Below are positions 35,616 to 52,116 of a stretch of 64,000 bases of DNA, in pieces; positions within the stretch are counted from its first letter, which is position 1; every line of letters begins with the position of its first letter. The stretch comes from Methylobacterium radiotolerans JCM 2831 (GTDB lineage Bacteria; Pseudomonadota; Alphaproteobacteria; Rhizobiales; Beijerinckiaceae). The notes beneath the pieces were generated by a model. That model ran no database searches. It was given only the letters and a program-made list of their open reading frames with translations, and was not told the DNA's origin. The DNA lies in the NCBI RefSeq assembly GCF_000019725.1, contig NC_010505.1, forward strand, positions 3,705,001 to 3,769,000, given 5' to 3'. The position numbers and the translations under genes are program-made.

Positions 35616-36973
35616 CGGTGGCCCGGTTGAAGGTCAGAACCGCCGCCGCCGCCCGCGAGCGCGACGTGCCCCGGCAGGACATCCGCTCCCGTCCGGCCCG
35701 CCTGAAGGATCAGGCGGCCGAGGCCGCGCGCTCGCCGGCAGCCTCGGCGGCCCACGGCGGACGCGCGATCTCGTCGGCGAGCCGCTACGGCCTCGACGCC
35801 TTCGCGTTCTTCGTGGCCAACCTGCAGACCGGGTTCGGCCCGTTCCTGGCGGTCTACTTCTCACAGGCCAAGTGGACGCAGTCCGACATCGGCTTCGCCC
35901 TCACGGTGGGGAGCCTCGTGGCGCTCCTCGGCCAGGTCCCGGGAGGCGCCTTCGTCGACGTCGTGCGCTCGAAGCGCTTCGCCGCCGCCGTGGCGGTCAT
36001 CGGCATCGCGGGCAGCGCGTTCGCGCTCGCGGTCTGGCCGAGCTTCCTGGTCGTGCTCCTGGCGATGGCGCTCCACTCGGCCGCGAGCTGCGTGCTGACG
36101 CCGGCCATCGCGGCGATCAGCATCGGCCTGGTCGGGCGCGCCCGGGCCGGCGAGCGCCTCGGCCGGAACGCGAGCTTCGCCGCCCTCGGCAACGCCCTCG
36201 GCGCGGCCGGCATGGGCGCCATCGGCTACTACCTGTCGAACGGCGCCGTCTTCTACCTGACCGCCGCCCTCGGCATCCCGACGGTGATCGCGCTGGCGCG
36301 CATCCGCGCCCAGGACATCGATTCCAGCGTGTTCAAGGAGCCGGCCGCGGCCCAGGCGGCGCCGGCCTCCGGCAAGGACGGCATCCGCGCCCTGCTGACC
36401 AACCGCGGCCTCCTGTGCTTCGCGGCCTGCATGGTGCTGTTCTTCCTCGCCAACGCGGCGATGCTGCCGCTGGTGGGCAGCGTCCTGACCCTGCGGGCGA
36501 GCGAGACCGCCACCGCGCTGGTCGCCGCCTGCATCATGGTCCCGCAGGCCGTCCTCGCGGTCAGCGCCCCGGCGGTCGGCCGGGCCGCCGAGCGCTTCGG
36601 CCGCTACCCGGTCCTGCTGTTCGGCTTCGGCGCCCTGCCGGTCCGCGGCCTGCTCCTCGCCTACACCACCAACCCCTACGGCCTCGTCGCCATCCAGGTC
36701 CTCGACGGGATCTCGGCCTCGGTGCTGGGCGTGATGGTGCCGCTGATCGTGTCGGACCTCACCCGCGGCACCGGCCGCTTCAACCTCGCCCTCGGCGCGG
36801 TCGGCACCGCCATGGGCATCGGCGCGGCCCTCTCGACCTCGCTCGCCGGCATCATGGCCGACCATCTCGGCAGCCACAGCGCCTTCCTGGGGCTCGCGGT
36901 CGTCGGCTTCGCGGCCTTCATGCTGGTGGCGCTGATCATGCCGGAGACGCGCCAGTCGGAGCGGGCGGCCTGA
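35612..36973 (+). CDS. MFS transporter
   Basis: 453 residues, 12 membrane helices, preceded by a ~45-residue Arg/Ala-rich cytosolic leader. GTG start overlaps the stop of the exported PRC-barrel gene. Motif A-like loop GAFVDVVRSKRFAAAV between helices 2 and 3, a LGRNASFAALGNALGAAGMGAIGYYLS block around helices 4-5, and a second-half repeat GRAAERFGRYPVLL. It belongs to the general MFS-1 type with no visible substrate motif. Coupling to a periplasmic PRC-barrel protein is unusual for MFS genes and may reflect export linked to the cell envelope. Confidence 0.88.
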   Translation: MTVARLKVRTAAAARERDVPRQDIRSRPARLKDQAAEAARSPAASAAHGGRAISSASRYGLDAFAFFVANLQTGFGPFLAVYFSQAKWTQSDIGFALTVGSLVALLGQVPGGAFVDVVRSKRFAAAVAVIGIAGSAFALAVWPSFLVVLLAMALHSAASCVLTPAIAAISIGLVGRARAGERLGRNASFAALGNALGAAGMGAIGYYLSNGAVFYLTAALGIPTVIALARIRAQDIDSSVFKEPAAAQAAPASGKDGIRALLTNRGLLCFAACMVLFFLANAAMLPLVGSVLTLRASETATALVAACIMVPQAVLAVSAPAVGRAAERFGRYPVLLFGFGALPVRGLLLAYTTNPYGLVAIQVLDGISASVLGVMVPLIVSDLTRGTGRFNLALGAVGTAMGIGAALSTSLAGIMADHLGSHSAFLGLAVVGFAAFMLVALIMPETRQSERAA

Positions 36974-37007
36974 CCAGCGGCGGCATCGGATTCGCTTGGG
37001 TGTTTCC

Positions 37008-37025
37008 ACGCCGCTCAAGCGGCGT
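37008..37025. terminator. Hairpin after the MFS gene
   Basis: ACGCCGC, loop TCAA, GCGGCGT: a 7-bp perfect stem with a stable tetraloop, 35 nt past the MFS stop. No T-run follows; possible factor-dependent or mRNA-end hairpin. Confidence 0.45.
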
Positions 37026-37076
37026 TCAGGTTCTGCGGATAAAAGCGCAACGAAGGTGCGGGCCGGTGAAACATAT

Positions 37077-37096
37077 GGCAACGCTCTCGCGTTGCC
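37077..37096. promoter_or_regulatory. Hairpin in the leader of the ABC exporter gene
   Basis: GGCAACGC, loop TCTC, GCGTTGCC: an 8-bp perfect stem, 70 nt before the exporter's ATG at 37166. It could be a leader attenuator or part of an operator; no known family was recognised. Confidence 0.4.
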
Positions 37097-37165
37097 GCTG
37101 CGGGTCAGACTGCGCCCGCGCTGCACTCCGCCTCAGCCCGTAAGCCAAAGCCGCGCGAATACGGA

Positions 37166-38947
<1,782 letters not shown>

Positions 38948-39248
38948 GACTCCTCTTCGCCGAGCGGCCGCACCGCTGCCGCCTCTGCGGGCGCCGCGAA
39001 GCAATCCGGTCGCGCCGCGCTGGCCGAGGTCGCGCCGCTCCGGGTCGCCGCGCGCGCGATGACGGTGCGGATCGGGTGACCGCCCGGCGGCCGACGCCCG
39101 CCGGCTGATCGTCGCGTGAGCGCGGCCGCTCCGGTTCCCAGGCCGGTCCGGCGCTGCTAGATCACCGCCGGGCCGGACCGGACCTTGCATCGCCTGAGAC
39201 GTCGCGAACCGGCCCGGTTCCGACGCAACGCGACGCCCGAGCCCGACC
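38948..39248. other. Intergenic region between ABC exporter and glutaminase genes
   Basis: 301 bp, very GC-rich, no convincing gene or RNA. Expected to contain the glutaminase promoter. Confidence 0.45.
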
Positions 39249-40178
39249 GTGCCCGACCTTGCCCACGTCATCCGGGAGATCTCCGAGGAGATGGCCCAGC
39301 GCTCCGACCGGGGCGCGGTCGCGGACTACATCCCCGAGCTCGCCCGGGTCGATCCCGACCAGTTCGGCATGGCGGTGATCGACGCCGAGGGACAGGTCTT
39401 CACCGGCGGCGACAGCGAGACGCCGTTCTCGATCCAGAGCGTGTCGAAGGTGTTCACGCTCACCCTCGCCCTCGGCATGGTCGGCGACCGGCTCTGGAAG
39501 CGCGTCGGCCGCGAGCCCTCGGGCAACCCGTTCAATTCCATCGTCCAGCTGGAGCGGGAGCGCGGCGTGCCGCGCAACCCGTTCATCAACGCGGGCGCGA
39601 TCGCGGTCACCGACGTGATCCTCTCGGGTCACGAGCCCCGCGAGGCGCTGGGCGAGATCCTGCGCTTCATGCAGTTCCTGGCCCAGGATTCCGGCATCAT
39701 CATCGACGAGACGGTGGCGGCCTCGGAGAAGCGCACGGGCTTCCGCAACACCGCGCTCGCCAACTACATGAAGTCGTTCGGGGTCATCGACAATCCGGTC
39801 GACTACACGCTCGGCGTCTACTTCCATCACTGCGCCATCGCGATGAACTGCCGCCAGCTCGCGCGGGCCGGCCGGTTCCTGGCGCATAACGGCGTCAACC
39901 CGTCGACCGGCCACTCGGTGGTCTCGGCGGAGCGCGCGCGCCGCATCAACGCGATCATGCTGACCTGCGGCCACTACGACGGGTCGGGCGAGTTCGCCTA
40001 CCGCGTGGGCCTGCCGGGCAAGAGCGGGGTCGGCGGCAGCATCCTGGCGATCGCGCCCGGCAAGGCGTCCATCGCCGTCTGGTCGCCCGGCCTCGACGCG
40101 GCGGGCAATTCCCACCTCGGCCGCATCGCCCTGGAGCGGCTCACGCAGCGCATGGGCTGGTCCGTCTTCGGCGCGTGA
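39249..40178 (+). CDS. glsA: Glutaminase
   Basis: 309 residues, the standard bacterial single-domain size. It hydrolyses L-glutamine to glutamate and ammonia. It has the serine-dependent beta-lactamase-like fold with the S-x-x-K pair in [16 protein letters not shown] (residues ~62-70). Other conserved blocks: [43 protein letters not shown] and [16 protein letters not shown] with the catalytic Tyr in the preceding strand ([20 protein letters not shown]). Cytosolic. The start is a GTG at 39249 giving the normal N-terminus. In other bacteria glutaminase supports nitrogen release and acid tolerance. Confidence 0.96.
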   Translation: MPDLAHVIREISEEMAQRSDRGAVADYIPELARVDPDQFGMAVIDAEGQVFTGGDSETPFSIQSVSKVFTLTLALGMVGDRLWKRVGREPSGNPFNSIVQLERERGVPRNPFINAGAIAVTDVILSGHEPREALGEILRFMQFLAQDSGIIIDETVAASEKRTGFRNTALANYMKSFGVIDNPVDYTLGVYFHHCAIAMNCRQLARAGRFLAHNGVNPSTGHSVVSAERARRINAIMLTCGHYDGSGEFAYRVGLPGKSGVGGSILAIAPGKASIAVWSPGLDAAGNSHLGRIALERLTQRMGWSVFGA

Positions 40179-40277
40179 GGGTCGCCTCCCGGCCGGCGTC
40201 GCGCCCCCTTGCGCGGCGCGCGCTTCCGCGGCACTGCGCCGGCGGGGCGCCGCGGCGCCGAGACGAGGCTCATCGGC

Positions 40278-41687
40278 ATGGCGACGCGTACGGCGGTCCG
40301 GGCTGCCGATGAAGGTCTCGATCCCGGCGCCATCCTGGCCCGTCTCGACCGGCTTCCGGCGACGCCGACGGTCTGGCGCCTCGTGGTGCTGCTCGGGCTC
40401 GGCTTCTTCTTCGAGCTCTACGACCTGCTCTTCACCGGCTACGTCGCGCCGGGCCTCGTCAAGGCCGGGATCCTGACGCCGACGACCCCGGGCCTGTTCG
40501 GTGCCAGCGGCGTCGCGAGCTTCGTCGCCGCCCTGTTCACCGGCCTATTCATCGGCACCCTCGCCTGCGGCTGGCTCGCCGACCGGTTCGGCCGGCGGGC
40601 GATCTTCACGTGGTCGCTCTTGTCCTACACCGCCGCCAACGTGGTGATGGCCTGCCAGAGCGACGCCTTCGGCCTCAATCTCTGGCGCCTGATCGCCGGG
40701 ATCGGCCTCGGCCTGGAGATGGTGACGATCGGCAGCTACCTCTCCGAGCTGGTGCCGAAGGCGATCCGCGGCCGGGCCTTCGCCCTGTGCCAGGGCATCG
40801 GCTTCACCGCCGTGCCGGTCGTGGCGTTCCTGTCCTACCTGCTGATCCCGGCGGCGCCCCTCGGCATCGACGGGTGGCGCTGGGTCGTGCTGATCGGTGC
40901 CTCGGCGGCGATCGTGGTCTGGTGGATGCGGGCGGGCCTGCCGGAGAGCCCGCGCTGGCTCGTCGAGCACGGCCGTCTGGCGGAGGCCGAGGCGGTCCTG
41001 CGGCAGCTGGAGGCGCGGATCGCGGCCGAGACCGGCGGCCCGCTTCCCGCACCGGCCGCGCCGGAGCCGGTGCAGCCGCGCGGCGCGTTCCGCGACCTCT
41101 GGGTCCAGCCCTACCGGCGCCGGGCCCTGATGATGGCGGGGTTCAACGTCTTCCAGACGGTGGGCTTCTACGGCTTCGCCAACTGGGTGCCGACCCTCCT
41201 GGTGGCCCAGGGCATCACGGTGACGTCGAGCCTCGCCTACACGGCCCTGATCGCGCTCGCCGCCCCGGTCGGGCCCCTGATCGGCCTCGCCATCGCCGAC
41301 CGGTTCGAGCGCAAGCACGTCATCGTGGCCGCCGCCCTCCTCTACATCGCCTGCGGCCTGGCCTTCGCGCAGACGCGGGACGTCGCCGTCATCGTGGCGC
41401 TCGGCATCGGCCTGACGCTGGCCTCGAACGTGATGTCGTACAGCTTCCACGCCTATCAGGCCGAGCTGTTCCCCACGGGCATCCGCGCCCGGGCGGTCGG
41501 CTTCGTCTATTCCTGGAGCCGCTTCTCGGCGATCTTCACCGGCTTCGTCATCGCGTTCGTGCTGCGGGAGGCCGGGACGCCGGGCGTGTTCCTGTTCATC
41601 TCGGCGGCGATGCTGGCCGCGGGCCTGCTCGTCGGGCTGCTGGGTCCCCGGACGCGGGACGTCGCGCTGGAGAAGATCGCGGGGTGA
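40278..41687 (+). CDS. MFS transporter, sugar/organic-acid porter type
   Basis: 469 residues from ATG 40278, 12 helices. Motifs of the sugar porter/metabolite:H+ symporter type: LFTGYVAPGL after helix 1, GWLADRFGRRAIFTWS (motif A), GLEMVTIGSYLSELVPKAIRGRAFALCQGIG (helix 4-5 loop), RAGLPESPRWLVEHGRLAEAE (the PESPRWL motif at the end of helix 6), IADRFERKHVI (second motif A) and AELFPTGIRARAVGFVYSWSR (the E-x-FPTxxR motif before helix 11). Probably imports a sugar, aromatic acid or carboxylate with protons. No catabolic gene is directly adjacent. Confidence 0.93.
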   Translation: MATRTAVRAADEGLDPGAILARLDRLPATPTVWRLVVLLGLGFFFELYDLLFTGYVAPGLVKAGILTPTTPGLFGASGVASFVAALFTGLFIGTLACGWLADRFGRRAIFTWSLLSYTAANVVMACQSDAFGLNLWRLIAGIGLGLEMVTIGSYLSELVPKAIRGRAFALCQGIGFTAVPVVAFLSYLLIPAAPLGIDGWRWVVLIGASAAIVVWWMRAGLPESPRWLVEHGRLAEAEAVLRQLEARIAAETGGPLPAPAAPEPVQPRGAFRDLWVQPYRRRALMMAGFNVFQTVGFYGFANWVPTLLVAQGITVTSSLAYTALIALAAPVGPLIGLAIADRFERKHVIVAAALLYIACGLAFAQTRDVAVIVALGIGLTLASNVMSYSFHAYQAELFPTGIRARAVGFVYSWSRFSAIFTGFVIAFVLREAGTPGVFLFISAAMLAAGLLVGLLGPRTRDVALEKIAG

Positions 41688-41739
41688 GGCGCGTGAGGAG
41701 CACGGCTCCCGGCAAGCCGAATCCGTGCTGGCCTCGGGC

Positions 41740-42315
41740 ATGGTCGCTCAGCCGAGATCCCGGATGACGGTCGACGAGTTTCTCGCCTGGGCCGAGGGGC
41801 AGCCGGGGCGCTTCGAGTTGGTCGACGGCGAGGTGTTCGCGGTGTCGCCGGAGCGCGTTCGGCATGCCGAGGTCAAGGCGGCCACCTATCTGGCGCTCCG
41901 GTCCGCACTGAAGCAAGCGGGGAGCGCCTGCTACGCGCTGCCGGATGGCGTCAGCGTTCGCGTCGATCGGGATACGGTCTTCGAGCCCGACGCCCTCGTT
42001 TACTGCGGGATGCGCGCTGACCCCGATGCGACCGAGATCACCGATCCCGTCATCGTCGTCGAGGTTCAGTCGCCGGGCGCACGCGCGGTGGACTCGGGCC
42101 AGAAACTGACCCGCTACCTCGGTCTGGAGAGCGTCATCCACTATCTGATCGTGGATCCGGTGAAGCGCCACGTCATCCATCACCGCCGCGCACAGGGCGG
42201 CCTGATCGAGACCCGCATCGCGACCCGGGAGACGCTGGACCTGACGCCGCCCGGCCTGCGCCTGCCCGTGCCCGAGCTGTTCGCCGACCTCGCGCCCGCC
42301 GACGACGGCGCTTGA
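41740..42315 (+). CDS. Uma2-family PD-(D/E)XK protein (DUF820)
   Basis: 191 residues from ATG 41740; GTG 41725 and ATG 41767 are possible. DUF820/Uma2 pattern: MTVDEFLAWAEGQPGRFELVDGEVFAVSPE, then the PD-(D/E)XK-like core EPDALVYCG ... DPVIVVEVQSPGARAVDSGQKLTRYLGLESVIHYLIVDP. The family resembles restriction-endonuclease folds; it is hugely expanded in cyanobacteria and occurs singly in proteobacteria, where no function has been shown. The ordinary lysine of the motif is replaced by Q, as in many members, so nuclease activity is doubtful. It lies 52 nt after the MFS gene. Confidence 0.88.
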   Translation: MVAQPRSRMTVDEFLAWAEGQPGRFELVDGEVFAVSPERVRHAEVKAATYLALRSALKQAGSACYALPDGVSVRVDRDTVFEPDALVYCGMRADPDATEITDPVIVVEVQSPGARAVDSGQKLTRYLGLESVIHYLIVDPVKRHVIHHRRAQGGLIETRIATRETLDLTPPGLRLPVPELFADLAPADDGA

Positions 42316-42367
42316 TCCGATCCGAGGCGGATGCCACAGCGGCGCGAACGCGAATCAGGACGCCCGG

Positions 42368-43381
42368 ATGACTGCACCCCTCGATCTCCTCGTGCTCGGC
42401 AACGCGATCGTCGACGTGATCGCCCGCACGGACGACGCCTTCCTGGCGGCGCAGGGCGTCACCAAGGGCGCGATGCAGCTCATCGACGAGCCGCGGGCCG
42501 AGGCGCTGTTCCAGGCGATGGGACCGGCGACGATCGTGTCGGGCGGCTCGGGCGCCAACACCGCGGTCGGCGCGGCGCTCCTCGGGGCCAGGACCGGCTT
42601 CGTCGGCAAGGTCCGGAACGACGAGCTCGGCGGCCTGTTCAGCCACGACCTCAAGGCGACCGGCGTCGACTTCACCGTCCCGGCCGCCGCCGAGGGTCCG
42701 GCCACCGCCCGGTGCTTCGTGCTCGTGACGCCGGACGGCGAGCGCACGATGAGCACCTATCTCGGCGCCTGCCAGGGCCTGTCGCCCGACGATGTCGACA
42801 AGACGCTCGTGAGCTCGGCCCGCGTCGTCTATCTCGAGGGCTATCTCTGGGATCCGCCGGCCGCCAAGGACGCGTTCCGCAAGGCCGCGCAGCTCGCCCA
42901 TCAGGCGGGCAACGCCGTCGCGCTGACCCTCTCGGACGCGTTCTGCGTGGGCCGCTACCGCGACGAGTTCCTCGGCCTCGTGCGGGACGGCAGCATCGAC
43001 ATCCTGTTCGCCAACATGGCCGAGCTGCAGAGCCTCTACGAGACCGAGGATCCCGAGGCCGCCGTCGCGGCCCTGCGCGACGAGCGCAACGCCCGCGGTC
43101 GCCACCTGCTCGGCTTGGTCACGCGCTCGGCCGACGGCGCCCTGGTGGTGCAGGGTGGCGAGGTCCGGGCCGTCGAGGCGAGCCCGGTCCAGACGGTGGT
43201 CGACACGACCGGCGCGGGCGACCTGTTCGCCGCCGGCTTCCTGGCCGGCCACGCCCGCGGGCTGGACAACGTCGCCAGCGCCCGCCTGGGCACGCTCGCG
43301 GCCGCCGAGGTCATCCAGCACATCGGCGCCCGCCCGCAGGCGGATCTGATCGGCCTGGCCAAGGCGCGCGGGCTCCTCTGA
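42368..43381 (+). CDS. PfkB-family kinase, adenosine kinase-like
   Basis: 337 residues. Ribokinase fold: N-terminal LLVLGNAIVDVIARTDDAFL, glycine pair in IVSGGSGANTAVGAALLGARTGFVGKV, MSTYLGACQGL, lid strands, and the C-terminal anion-hole motif DTTGAGDLFAAGFLAG with the catalytic aspartate. The signature GNAIVDV and MSTYLGA are those of the adenosine kinase/sugar kinase branch common in Rhizobiales. Probably phosphorylates adenosine (or a related nucleoside) at the 5' position, complementing purine salvage with the apt product. It is 52 nt downstream of the Uma2 gene. Confidence 0.9.
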   Translation: MTAPLDLLVLGNAIVDVIARTDDAFLAAQGVTKGAMQLIDEPRAEALFQAMGPATIVSGGSGANTAVGAALLGARTGFVGKVRNDELGGLFSHDLKATGVDFTVPAAAEGPATARCFVLVTPDGERTMSTYLGACQGLSPDDVDKTLVSSARVVYLEGYLWDPPAAKDAFRKAAQLAHQAGNAVALTLSDAFCVGRYRDEFLGLVRDGSIDILFANMAELQSLYETEDPEAAVAALRDERNARGRHLLGLVTRSADGALVVQGGEVRAVEASPVQTVVDTTGAGDLFAAGFLAGHARGLDNVASARLGTLAAAEVIQHIGARPQADLIGLAKARGLL

Positions 43382-43433
43382 GCCGGCGCGCCGGGCGCGC
43401 GGTCGGGCGCGCGTCCGCTCCGATCCCGCGCGC

Positions 43434-45158
43434 TCAGGCCGCGCGGACGGTCGCGAGGAAGCGCGTCACCTCGTCCCTGAGATGCCCGGACCGGAGCGAC
43501 AGCTCCGAGGCTGCCGTGAGAACCTGGTCGGCCGCCGCGCCGGTCCCCTTGGCCGCGTCGGCGACGCCCGCGATGGTGCCGGTGACGTCGGCCGCCCCCT
43601 GGGCGGCCTGGGAGACGTTGCGGACGATCTCCTGCGTCGCCGCGCCCTGCTGCTCCACGGCGCTGGCGATCCGCGTCGCCACCGCGCTGAGTTCCTGGAC
43701 CCGGCCGCCGATGCGCCCGATCGCCGAGACGGCGTCGCCGGTGGAGGCCTGGATCCGGGCGACGTGGGCGCCGATCTCGTCGGTCGCCCGCGCGGTCTGG
43801 CCGGCCAGGTCCTTCACCTCCGCGGCCACGACGGCGAAGCCGCGGCCGGCGTCGCCCGCCCGCGCCGCCTCGATCGTGGCGTTCAGCGCCAGGAGGTTCG
43901 TCTGCTCGGCGATGCTCGAGATCAGGCCCACGACGTGGCCGATCTGGACCGCCGCCCCGTTCAGATCCTGAACCAAGTGCGCGGTCGCCTCCGCGTCCGC
44001 GACCGCCGACTGCGTCAGCGCCGTCGAACCCGCGACCTGGCGGCTGATCTCCTGGACGGAGGCGCCGAGTTCCTCCGCCGCCGCCGCCGCGACGTTGACG
44101 GTGCTGGCCGCGAGTTCGGCCGCGCTCGCCACCCGGCCGGAGCGATCGGCGGTGTCGCCGGCCGCCTCGCTCATGGCCGCGGCCGTGTCCTGCAGCGCGG
44201 CGACGGCGGCCGAGACCGTGCCGATGATGCCGCCGACCGTGCCCTCGAAGGCGTCGGCGATCTCCTGCACGCCGCTCCGCCGCCGCGCCTCGGCCGCGGC
44301 GCGGGCCTGCGCGGCTTCGTGCTCGAGGGCCCGCGCGCGGATCAGGCCGTCCTTGAAGACCCGGACGGACGCCGCCATGACGCCGATCTCGTCCCCTCGC
44401 TCGGAACCGTTGACGGCCACGTCGAGGTCGTCGGCCGCGAGCCGGCCCATGATCTCGGCCAGGGACCGGATCGGGCGGGCGACCCGGTGCCAGACCCACC
44501 AGACCGCCGCGCCGGTCATCGTCGCTCCGATCACCGAGAGCGCGATGGTGACGGACCACGCCGTCCGGAACGCGTCCTCGGAGCGCTGGACCGAGACGTT
44601 CGTGCCCTCCGCAGCGACCTGGGCCAGATCCGCCAGGGCGTCGAAGGCGGCCACCAGCGGCGGGCGGGCCGGCGCGATGGCGTCGCGGGCCGCGTTCCGG
44701 TCGCCGCGCCTGAGTGGCGCGAGGATCGCCTCCTGGGCAACGCGATAGACCTTCCACCGCCCCTCGAACGCGTCCCAGAGCGCGCGCTCCCGGGGCGTCG
44801 TCGCGCGCGCGCGATAGCTCCGGAAGGCCTCGGGGATGGTCCGATCCATCTCGACGAACTCGGCATCGAGGTCCCGGTTCTCACCGTCGTCGGTGGCGAC
44901 CACCTTGCGGATCGTCGTCGTGTGGTACCGCAGCATCAGGAATCGAATCGTGTGGAGATCGTTGTCCTTGCGCACCCAGACGTCGCGGGTCTCCACGGCG
45001 GCGGCGTTGATGGCCTGTATCTGCATCAGGCCAATGGTCGAGCTCGCGATGAACAGCAAAAAGCCGATCAACGAGGGCAGCATCAGCTTCGATACGACAC
45101 TTCTGCGCAAGTTCATCTCGGGCACCGCGGAGGACGACGTCGTCTCATCGGGACCCAT
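43434..45158 (-). CDS. Methyl-accepting chemotaxis protein
   Basis: 574 residues from ATG 45158; ATG 45116 ([11 protein letters not shown]) is also plausible because it starts right before the first membrane helix. Layout: helix ~30-50, periplasmic helical sensor (~50-190), second helix ([22 protein letters not shown]), HAMP ([22 protein letters not shown]), then a long signalling domain whose hairpin tip holds the highly conserved [46 protein letters not shown]. It controls flagellar or other chemotaxis through CheA/CheW. The sensor domain resembles 4-helix bundle type MCP; the ligand is unknown. No che genes nearby. Confidence 0.95.
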   Translation of the reverse strand: MGPDETTSSSAVPEMNLRRSVVSKLMLPSLIGFLLFIASSTIGLMQIQAINAAAVETRDVWVRKDNDLHTIRFLMLRYHTTTIRKVVATDDGENRDLDAEFVEMDRTIPEAFRSYRARATTPRERALWDAFEGRWKVYRVAQEAILAPLRRGDRNAARDAIAPARPPLVAAFDALADLAQVAAEGTNVSVQRSEDAFRTAWSVTIALSVIGATMTGAAVWWVWHRVARPIRSLAEIMGRLAADDLDVAVNGSERGDEIGVMAASVRVFKDGLIRARALEHEAAQARAAAEARRRSGVQEIADAFEGTVGGIIGTVSAAVAALQDTAAAMSEAAGDTADRSGRVASAAELAASTVNVAAAAAEELGASVQEISRQVAGSTALTQSAVADAEATAHLVQDLNGAAVQIGHVVGLISSIAEQTNLLALNATIEAARAGDAGRGFAVVAAEVKDLAGQTARATDEIGAHVARIQASTGDAVSAIGRIGGRVQELSAVATRIASAVEQQGAATQEIVRNVSQAAQGAADVTGTIAGVADAAKGTGAAADQVLTAASELSLRSGHLRDEVTRFLATVRAA

Positions 45159-45304
45159 GAAGATGAAGGACAGATTTTTCCGCAACCTCTACTTCGGAGA
45201 CGGCCCGCGCCGCAGATCAGCGCGGAACGCATGACTCGCCGCCCGCCGAGGCCGTGCGGCGGGTCGAGTGCCGACCCGGTCGAAGGCGGGCGGCCGCGGC
45301 CCGA

Positions 45305-46276
45305 TCAGGGCCGCAGGAGAACCTTGCCCACGGCCGCCCGGCGGGTCAGGAGGCCGAAGGCCTCCGGGTACTCCGCCAGCGGGTAGACGCCGTGGACCTG
45401 CGCGGTGAGCTCGCCCTCGGCGACCCAGCCGAGGAGGCGGCGCTGATCGGCCCGGTGGGCCTCGGGCTCGCGATCCAGGAAGGCGCCCCAGTGGACGCCC
45501 TGCACGTCGAGTTCCTTGAGGAGCATCAGGTTCAGCGGCAGCCGCGGGATGGCGCCGGCGGCGAAGCCGATCACGAGGAAGCGTCCGCGCCAGCCGAGCG
45601 CCCGCAGGGCCGGCTCCGCGTAGGCGTCGCCGACCGCGTCGTAGACCACGTCGATCCCGCCGCCCGAGATCCGGCGCAGCTCGTCCTTGAGCGTCGCGGG
45701 GTCGTAGACCACGCCCGCCTCGGCGCCGTGGGCGCGGGCGACCGCGAGCTTCTCCTCCGAGGAGGCGCAGGCGATCACCCGGGCGCCCATCAGCCGGCCG
45801 AGCTCGACGGCGGCGAGGCCGACGCCCCCGGACGCGCCGAGGACCGCCAGCCACTCGCCGGGCTGCAGGCGGGCGCGGTTCGCCAGGGCGTGGAGCGAGG
45901 TGCCGTAGGTGATGGTGAGTCCGGCCGCCTGCGCGTCCGGCACGGCGTCCGGCACCGGGGTGAGCCGGGCGGCGTCGAGGGCGATCAGCTCCGCGCAGCA
46001 GCCGTGCCCGGCATGGACGATCACCCGGTCGCCCACGGACACGCCCGCGGCGCCCTCGCCCAGCGCCTCGACCACGCCGACCCCCTCGCCGCCCGGCGAG
46101 AACGGCAGGGCCGGCTTCACCTGGTAGCGCCCGGCGGTGATCAGCGTGTCGAAGAAGTTCAGCGCCGCGAGCCGCATCCGCACCAGCGCCTGCCCGGGAC
46201 CCGGCACCGGGTCGGGGCGCTCGACGATCTCCAGATGCTCCGGCCCGTCGAGCCTCGTGCACAGCAGCGCCCGCAT
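45305..46276 (-). CDS. Zinc-independent quinone oxidoreductase/MDR-family dehydrogenase
   Basis: 323 residues from ATG 46276. Medium-chain dehydrogenase fold: catalytic domain with GGEGVGVVEALGEGAAGVSVGDRVIVH, cofactor domain with LAVLGASGGVGLAAVELGRLMGARVIACASSEEKLAVARA, preceding ITYGTSLHAL. The structural and catalytic zinc cysteines of alcohol dehydrogenases are missing, which places it with NADPH:quinone oxidoreductase (QOR)-like enzymes acting on quinones or alpha,beta-unsaturated carbonyls. AxxGxxG-type loop GASGGVG favours NADPH. It is convergent with nothing; the next upstream gene on this strand is the hybrid kinase at 46332. Confidence 0.93.
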   Translation of the reverse strand: MRALLCTRLDGPEHLEIVERPDPVPGPGQALVRMRLAALNFFDTLITAGRYQVKPALPFSPGGEGVGVVEALGEGAAGVSVGDRVIVHAGHGCCAELIALDAARLTPVPDAVPDAQAAGLTITYGTSLHALANRARLQPGEWLAVLGASGGVGLAAVELGRLMGARVIACASSEEKLAVARAHGAEAGVVYDPATLKDELRRISGGGIDVVYDAVGDAYAEPALRALGWRGRFLVIGFAAGAIPRLPLNLMLLKELDVQGVHWGAFLDREPEAHRADQRRLLGWVAEGELTAQVHGVYPLAEYPEAFGLLTRRAAVGKVLLRP

Positions 46277-46331
46277 GGCGTCTCTCCTCCCCGGCAATTC
46301 CCGGCCGATCAGGCCCGAACCGGCCGCGCGG

Positions 46332-48419
<2,088 letters not shown>

Positions 48420-48551
48420 GGGCTCTGAGCGGTGCAGGTCATGGGCGTACGGCGTATGACGGTCTTCGGCGGCCTGTCCAGGATGCCCGGTCGCGGTTCA
48501 GCGACGTCGGTTCAGAGCGCCACCGGCTCGGCCTCGATCCGACCCGACCCG

Positions 48552-51734
<3,183 letters not shown>

Positions 51735-51756
51735 GGGCTCAGGCGGCTCGGGGCGA

Positions 51757-52116
51757 TCAGGAGTCGGGCGCGCGGTCCAGCTCGGCGCGGCAGGCCGCGA
51801 CGAGAACGGGCAACTCGTGGTGGACGGTGAGCCAGACGATGTCCAGCGTCACCCGATGATAGCTGTGGCGATAGACGCTCCCCGCATCCGCGATCTGACG
51901 CCACGGCACGTCGGGATATCGGGCTCTCGTCTCGGCGCTCAATCGGCGGCTCGCCTCCGAGATGATCTCCAGGCAGCGCACGACCGCGAAGTGGGTGCGC
52001 TCGTCTGCCTCGAACGTCTCGAGCGTGAATCCCGCCACGAAGCGCGCGACGCGCTCCGCGTTGGCGATCATGTCGGCGCAGGCGGCCCGCTCGCGTTCAG
52101 AAGGCGGAAACGGCAT
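51757..52116 (-). CDS. HepT-like (DUF86) ribonuclease-fold toxin
   Basis: 119 residues. All-alpha HEPN fold: FTLETFEADERTHFAVVRCLEIISEASRRLS, RYPDVPWRQIADAGSVYRHSYHRVTLDIVW. The usual HepT active motif is R-X4-H-X-Y. Here H and Y are present (RHSYHRV) but the first arginine position is glycine (GSVYRHSY), with an arginine directly before the histidine. This variant occurs in some DUF86 proteins, and whether it still cleaves RNA is uncertain. In MntA/HepT systems the partner antitoxin AMPylates a tyrosine of this motif. Overlaps the mntA-like stop by 20 bases, so the two are translationally coupled. Confidence 0.87.
   Translation of the reverse strand: MPFPPSERERAACADMIANAERVARFVAGFTLETFEADERTHFAVVRCLEIISEASRRLSAETRARYPDVPWRQIADAGSVYRHSYHRVTLDIVWLTVHHELPVLVAACRAELDRAPDS

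Noticed and set aside
35612..36973. Classification of the MFS gene as a specific drug exporter
   Set aside because: Motifs fit general MFS only; no substrate residues seen.
41740..42315. Uma2 protein as a mobile-element or restriction component
   Set aside because: No methylase, integrase or repeat is near; these genes are single in proteobacteria and the PD-(D/E)XK lysine position is changed.
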